Assembly: GCA_025359425.1 (NCBI GenBank)
Contig: JANYGC010000055.1
Location: 48,608 to 112,607 of the forward strand
DNA length: 64,000 bases
Origin: Sphingomonadaceae bacterium
GTDB lineage: Bacteria; Pseudomonadota; Alphaproteobacteria; Sphingomonadales; Sphingomonadaceae
Direction: 5' to 3'
Both the position numbers and the translations under genes were made by a program. Under the pieces are notes generated by a model. It ran no database searches. It was not told where the DNA came from and saw only the letters and a program-made list of their open reading frames with translations. Numbering within the stretch: position 1 is the stretch's first letter; each line of letters begins with the position of its first letter. This document shows, one piece after another, positions 59,698-64,000 of this stretch.

Positions 59698-60336
59698 TCA
59701 GCTGTTGCCCGATAGGGTCGCCAACCGCTCGATGGCGGCGCCTGGGACAAGTTCGCGGACTTTAGCAACACTTCGCGCGATTGCCGTACGCCGGTCTTGG
59801 GCCAGCGGAAAGTCGGCGAACAGAAATGCCCAGCTGTCGCAGCCGGCTGCCGCAAGGCTGAGTTCGGCATAGTCGGACGGCGTAAGCGCGAGCGGAGCAA
59901 TACTTCGCCCATCGAACAGCAAGAGTCCGGCTTCGTCCACCTCCATGATGTCGTACAGCACGAACCATGGTCCTGCGATGTCAGTGACTTGATCCAGAAT
60001 GGAAAACGCGACGATATCGTGCCCCGCAACCATGCCATAACTGGCGTCGGGATGCCGGCTTGCGCCGCCATAAGGATTGGTGAGGTGAAACTCACCCGCA
60101 GCATCGCTGGAACGCCAGACCAGATCAACCGTATCGGGCAAGGCAAGCAATTCGACCAATGATGCGGGGCAGGCACGGCCATGAAAGTCAAGAAACGCAT
60201 CAGCGGATTCTGCCGCATCGAAGTCTGCAAAGGTCGCCTCGATCAGCGCAGGATCGGTAGCCATGGCAATTCTGACGGTGGGATCGACACCGAGCGCACC
60301 AACCAGTGCAGAGTATGTTGAAGCGAACTTGGTCAT
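59698..60336 (-). CDS. Candidate immunity protein of the DUF4157 toxin
   Basis: The 212-residue protein has no signal peptide or membrane helix. It is acidic with many Asp and Glu and ends in a helical part (RRTAIARSVAKVRELVPG). No known family is recognised with confidence. A SMI1/KNR4-like immunity fold is possible from the ELLALPDTVDLVW and GPWFVLYDIM strands. It starts 9 bases after the toxin stop, with TAGGA overlapping that stop as ribosome-binding site. Its composition is lower in GC than the left-hand core genes, like the C-terminal part of the toxin. Position, size and composition fit an immunity gene. The function is inference. Confidence 0.55.
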   Translation of the reverse strand: MTKFASTYSALVGALGVDPTVRIAMATDPALIEATFADFDAAESADAFLDFHGRACPASLVELLALPDTVDLVWRSSDAAGEFHLTNPYGGASRHPDASYGMVAGHDIVAFSILDQVTDIAGPWFVLYDIMEVDEAGLLLFDGRSIAPLALTPSDYAELSLAAAGCDSWAFLFADFPLAQDRRTAIARSVAKVRELVPGAAIERLATLSGNS

Positions 60337-60345
60337 GGACGGTTC

Positions 60346-63300
60346 CTATAAGGCTAGGAGGTTGCTGTTCAGCGCTGCCACGACGGCGTTGACTGCAGCC
60401 CTGAATTCGGGGGTGATTTCCATTTCGTTCCGGCGCGATCGGTGCATCGCATTGCGGAAACCGATCGGCGAGTTGAAACGGCCTGTACTATTGCGAACCC
60501 GCACAATTTCGCCGGCGAAATGCATGCCGATATGGGCAATCTGATCGATCGTAGTCGAGCCCACGTCGTTGATGCTCGGCACGTAGGCTCCGGTAAAATT
60601 GGGCGCCGTGATCGGTGATGAGAATGTCGCAATCGGCGCTGCGTTGCGAGTCCAGCTGTTGCCACTCTTGGTAAAGCTGCCGAACCGCAAGGTGATCGAG
60701 CTGGCGAAGCTGTTTGCCGGAATTGCCGGCGAAGCGGGAGTTGCGGCGACCGCCGGATGGAATCCCCCGGTTGTAGTTTCGACCCAAACCATCCCGCGCC
60801 GATTTGACAGACCGGCGAGCAAAGTCGGCACCGCGCGAACATCCTCGGCCCGCTCGTCGCCGTAAAGAACCCGCTCGACCGGTTGCTCGAGTGCACGGTT
60901 TGCGGCTGAATTGACCGCAGTCGGGGATGGGACAAGGTTGGGATTGACATCGAGCCCGCCGAAGGCCGCCGAGATCATGTGCATGCGCACCCAATTCCCA
61001 TTGCGCCGTGTAAGTCCGTATTGTGTGATCAGGTTCCACCCTGGCGGGTCGCCCGCGCGGCTATCTTCCCCGCCCCGGCTGGTCCGGTTCGACAGCTTTT
61101 CGGCGGTTGCGCGATATGGTCCGCCAAAGGTCAGTTCGGCTGGGGGCATTGTACCGCTGTCGGGGATGACAATGACACGCAGCATTCCCGCACACTGCGT
61201 CATGTTACCGTCCAGCGCGTCCATAACGGCCTGCTGAGCCGGCGTCGGCGTTGCGCCTGCCGCGATGACCGGTTCGAGCACCCGGATGCCGAAATCGCGG
61301 GCGCTGCTCGCACGAGCTTTGGTTGCCGCATCGGCGTCGCGCCATGCGACGACGTCGGCCAGATGCTGCGAGATTGGCTTTTCGACCGACGCCATGACCA
61401 GTTGCGCGCTGGTGCCTTCCCCCCGAAAATAGAGATTATGGGTCCGTCCGTCAGCAAGCGGAATGGCGCGCCGTTGCCGCCACCAGTTGACCACCCGGGC
61501 AACCGCACCGCGTGCCCCCCGCATGACCGCCGCGCCGAGCCTTCTCGCCTGCGTCACGATCCAGTCCACCACCCGGTCCAGTGCGCGGTCGATCGGCGCG
61601 CGGATTCTGGCGATCAGGCCCGTCACCGCATCTGCCACGCGGCCGAGGCCGGCGATGCGCGCCAAGAAGCTGATCACCAGGGTCAGCAGCCCGGCCATTG
61701 TCGTCTCGACCCGGTTGGCGGCGGGGCCGATATTGCCCGCCGCGATCGTTGCCAGTGCGTCGATGAAGCTGGCTGCAACCGCCGCGATCTGGCGCAGGCG
61801 TTCGACGAAGAACATGATCGTATTGTAGATCGCGATGATTGCCTGGATCAGCGCGCCCGCCGGGCTGAGCATCGACAGCAACCGGGTGACCGCAGCCTCG
61901 ACCACGCGGCTCTTGACGAAATCCATGATCGCGTCGATCGCCATCTGCTTGAGGTTCGACAGCGTTTCGAGGATCTTCTGCCAGGCCGCCGCGGGTCCGT
62001 CGCGGACCAGCGTCAGCACGATATCGAACCCGGTCTCGAGCGCGACCACGGTGGTCTCGTTGGTGGCGCGGACCAGCTTGGCGCGGATGTTCTGCCAGGT
62101 CAGCCCGAGGATCGAGAGCACGAATTTGAGGATTTCGCGCAGGTTCAACCCTTGCGGGATGTAGATGTTCGCCCCCGCCATCGCGCCGGTAAGCCAGCCG
62201 ACCAGCGAGGCCTGCAGGTGGGTGAGGAAGTTGGCCGCAAACTGGCGGAAGCCCTTCATCGCTGCGGCGACCAAGGTCCGGATGAAGCGCACCGGATCGC
62301 GGATGATCGTGCGGAATGCCGCGCCGGCCCTGTAGATGTACGGCATGACGCCCGGCGCGACGACTTCCATGATGATCTTCAAGAGGTCGAAGATCGTACC
62401 CAGCGCCCAGCTGCCGAAATCACTCAGGAAGCTTGCCAGCACCCCGCCGATCTTGGCAAAGGCGCGCGGCAGCACGACAAAATCCATGATCTCGAGGCTG
62501 CCCAGTAGGCCCATGAAGCGCGCCGGGATCGAGGTGACGATGCCCAGCAGCCCCTTCATCGCGGTCTGGAACCAGGCCCAGGCGCGCGGGATGGCGTTGG
62601 CGCGCTGGATATTGCCCCACAGTTCCTGCTGGCCGATCATGGTCATGAAGCCGCCGATGACTTCGGACGCGCCGCCCTGGACCGGCTCGCCGGTCACCGG
62701 GTCCTTGCCCAGTACCGCCTTGAGCAGCGGATAGAACGGCGTGTTCTCGGCCAGTGCGGCAAGCGGGCGCAGCACCGCCTCGCGCACGAAATCGAGAATC
62801 TTGCCGAACAGGCTGCGCGCGAAGTCCAGGATCCGGCTGATCGGATCGGTGAAGATCGCCTTGGCGCGGTTCCACACGCTGCCGAGGTGGAAGATGTCGC
62901 GCCAGCCGAGCGAATCGATGAACCGGTTGACCGCCGCGCGGATCGACGCGCCCGAAATGCCGAGCGACTTGAGTTGCCCCTCGATCCAGCCGCCCACCTT
63001 CTCGAACACGCCGTACGAATCGAGCACCCGGGTTATGATGTTGCCGCCCGGCAGGAACTCGACGATGGCGCGCAGGATGTTGGCGGCGCTGGCCTCCACG
63101 CTCGACATGTTGATCGGGTTGACCCCGATCAGGATCGTGAACATGCGGTAGCCGGGGATCGCATTGGCGGCGTCGGCGAAATAGTCGAGCACGTCGGAAA
63201 TGCCAAGACGGCTGGCTTGCGGACCGGTCCGCTCGCGCACCGGCGGCACCTCGGGCTCGGCGGCCTTGCGCTGGATCGACTCGCTTTGCTGGATGGTATG

Positions 63301-63873
63301 GGTGAGCTCGTGCGCGAGCAGCTCGAGCCCGTCGCGGCTTTCGGGATCATATTGGCCCGAATTGAAGAAGATGTGGCGGCCATACGTAAAGGCCCGCGCG
63401 CCGATCTGGTTGCTCAGCCGCACCGCGCCAGGATCGGTATGCACGCGCACCGCGCTGAAATCGGCGCGGAAGCGCGGCTCAAGGAACGCCCGGGTCTTGC
63501 GCGACAGTTCCATCCCGCCGGTTGAGGCAGCCTTGACCTGAGTCTCAAGCGCGCGGTCGTTGGCGGCGGCCGTGGTGGCGGGAGCGGGCCGCGCGGCCGT
63601 GACAGCCGGCGCGCGCTGCGCATGGAGTGCGGTGCGCGACATGCCGGTGCTGGCCGGCGCGGGCATCGCCATCACCTGCCGGGCGACCGTATCGGCCTCG
63701 CGTTCGGCGGCATCGCCGGGCGAGGAGACGAAGCGCTTGGCCTGCACCCCCGAGGTCAGGCTCAAGCCCGGCGCAAGTTTTTGCGGCGGCGGGGGGCCCG
63801 GGGCAGGTTGCAGGCGCAGCGCCGGTTCGCTCGCCTGGCGCTGCTCGCGCACGGCCGGGGCGGCACCGGGCAC
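60346..63873 (-). CDS. DUF4157 toxin of eCIS type with C-terminal nuclease-like tip
   Basis: The 1175-residue protein starts at GTG 63873. Residues 1-50 are Pro/Ala-rich. Residues 51-205 form a DUF4157 domain with EREADTVARQVMAM, the FSAVRVHTDPGAVRLSNQIG segment and HELTH at 188-192, an HExxH zinc motif. Residues about 250-800 are long amphipathic and hydrophobic helices without charge breaks, like a membrane-inserting or packing section. The final 235 residues carry WVRMHMISAAFGGLD, NPNLVPSPTAVN and ALEQPVERVLYG, resembling the H...N...N core of DNA/RNA non-specific endonucleases (H965, N979, N988). DUF4157 is known as a mark of effectors loaded into extracellular contractile injection systems. 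No sheath or baseplate gene lies in this window. A candidate immunity gene follows. Confidence 0.8.
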   Translation of the reverse strand: MPGAAPAVREQRQASEPALRLQPAPGPPPPQKLAPGLSLTSGVQAKRFVSSPGDAAEREADTVARQVMAMPAPASTGMSRTALHAQRAPAVTAARPAPATTAAANDRALETQVKAASTGGMELSRKTRAFLEPRFRADFSAVRVHTDPGAVRLSNQIGARAFTYGRHIFFNSGQYDPESRDGLELLAHELTHTIQQSESIQRKAAEPEVPPVRERTGPQASRLGISDVLDYFADAANAIPGYRMFTILIGVNPINMSSVEASAANILRAIVEFLPGGNIITRVLDSYGVFEKVGGWIEGQLKSLGISGASIRAAVNRFIDSLGWRDIFHLGSVWNRAKAIFTDPISRILDFARSLFGKILDFVREAVLRPLAALAENTPFYPLLKAVLGKDPVTGEPVQGGASEVIGGFMTMIGQQELWGNIQRANAIPRAWAWFQTAMKGLLGIVTSIPARFMGLLGSLEIMDFVVLPRAFAKIGGVLASFLSDFGSWALGTIFDLLKIIMEVVAPGVMPYIYRAGAAFRTIIRDPVRFIRTLVAAAMKGFRQFAANFLTHLQASLVGWLTGAMAGANIYIPQGLNLREILKFVLSILGLTWQNIRAKLVRATNETTVVALETGFDIVLTLVRDGPAAAWQKILETLSNLKQMAIDAIMDFVKSRVVEAAVTRLLSMLSPAGALIQAIIAIYNTIMFFVERLRQIAAVAASFIDALATIAAGNIGPAANRVETTMAGLLTLVISFLARIAGLGRVADAVTGLIARIRAPIDRALDRVVDWIVTQARRLGAAVMRGARGAVARVVNWWRQRRAIPLADGRTHNLYFRGEGTSAQLVMASVEKPISQHLADVVAWRDADAATKARASSARDFGIRVLEPVIAAGATPTPAQQAVMDALDGNMTQCAGMLRVIVIPDSGTMPPAELTFGGPYRATAEKLSNRTSRGGEDSRAGDPPGWNLITQYGLTRRNGNWVRMHMISAAFGGLDVNPNLVPSPTAVNSAANRALEQPVERVLYGDERAEDVRAVPTLLAGLSNRRGMVWVETTTGGFHPAVAATPASPAIPANSFASSITLRFGSFTKSGNSWTRNAAPIATFSSPITAPNFTGAYVPSINDVGSTTIDQIAHIGMHFAGEIVRVRNSTGRFNSPIGFRNAMHRSRRNEMEITPEFRAAVNAVVAALNSNLLAL

Positions 63874-63886
63874 GCCTGCCAGCCCC

Positions 63887-64000
63887 TCAGCTCACCGCGG
63901 CGAGCGGGCGGCGCAGCGGGCTGCTGGCTCCCAGCTTGCGGTACTCGCGCTCGACCGCGCGGCGCAGCGCGCCATCGCCGATCGGCTGCCCGCCTTCGAG
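63887..64000 (-). CDS. C-terminal end of an unidentified protein upstream of the toxin gene
   Basis: The last 37 codons of a gene that enters from the right edge are visible. They read LEGGQPIGDGALRRAVEREY, then a basic tail ending RRPLAAVS and a TGA. No domain can be named. The gap to the toxin gene is 13 bases and contains GAGGGG, so the two are co-transcribed. Confidence 0.7.
   Translation of the reverse strand, partial: LEGGQPIGDGALRRAVEREYRKLGASSPLRRPLAAVS

Overview
The window is a GC-rich chromosomal segment from an alphaproteobacterium, most likely of the order Sphingomonadales (Sphingomonas, Novosphingobium or Erythrobacter-like). This placement is an inference. It rests on the SciP (DUF1153) cell-cycle regulator, an NDUFS4-type complex I accessory subunit, a DUF6456 protein, a WalW-like deacetylase, the aroQ-accB-accC and yajC-secD-secF gene orders, and the style of the intergenic palindromic repeats. 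No rRNA gene is present to confirm it.

Layout. Positions 1-2.7 kb hold an accessory cluster: a PepSY-TM protein, an outer-membrane porin and an MFS transporter, transcribed divergently from a ChrB N-terminal-type protein, with two matching 14-bp operator-like sites between them. Next come tRNA-Pro(TGG) and a tRNA with anticodon CAT, a deacetylase, a degenerate histidine kinase and an Lrp/AsnC regulator. At 6.6-7.1 kb a DUF559 (Vsr-fold) endonuclease gene sits between perfect 44-bp inverted repeats. From 7 to 31 kb there is core metabolism and envelope biology: fatty-acid synthesis (aroQ-accB-accC), a 3TM holin-like gene, Sec translocase (yajC-secD-secF), a glycosyltransferase, a metallopeptidase, an ABC-F ATPase, a D-amino-acid aminotransferase, a PepSY/response regulator/histidine kinase operon, an asparagine synthetase, chorismate mutase, polyprenyl diphosphate synthase, sciP and hrpB.

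From 31 to 58 kb lie information processing and housekeeping genes: SRP RNA, dnaX-ybaB, an amidohydrolase pseudogene, lon-hup, secA, tRNA-Asn, NAD kinase, an EAL-domain protein, mfd-sdhE, sodB, a PLP-dependent decarboxylase, recG, sdaA and a HAD phosphatase. Several intergenic gaps hold palindromic repeats; at least two of these appear to supply the ribosome-binding site of the next gene.

The right end (58.9-64 kb) leaves the core genome. It has an N-acetylmuramidase with a peptidoglycan-binding domain. On the opposite strand is an 1175-residue DUF4157 protein of the kind carried by extracellular contractile injection systems. It has an HExxH motif near the N-terminus, a long helical middle and a C-terminal module resembling non-specific endonucleases. 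It is followed by a closely linked 212-residue gene that looks like a dedicated immunity gene. This toxin/immunity pair and the DUF559 cassette are the two most interesting features. The gene upstream of the toxin runs off the window.
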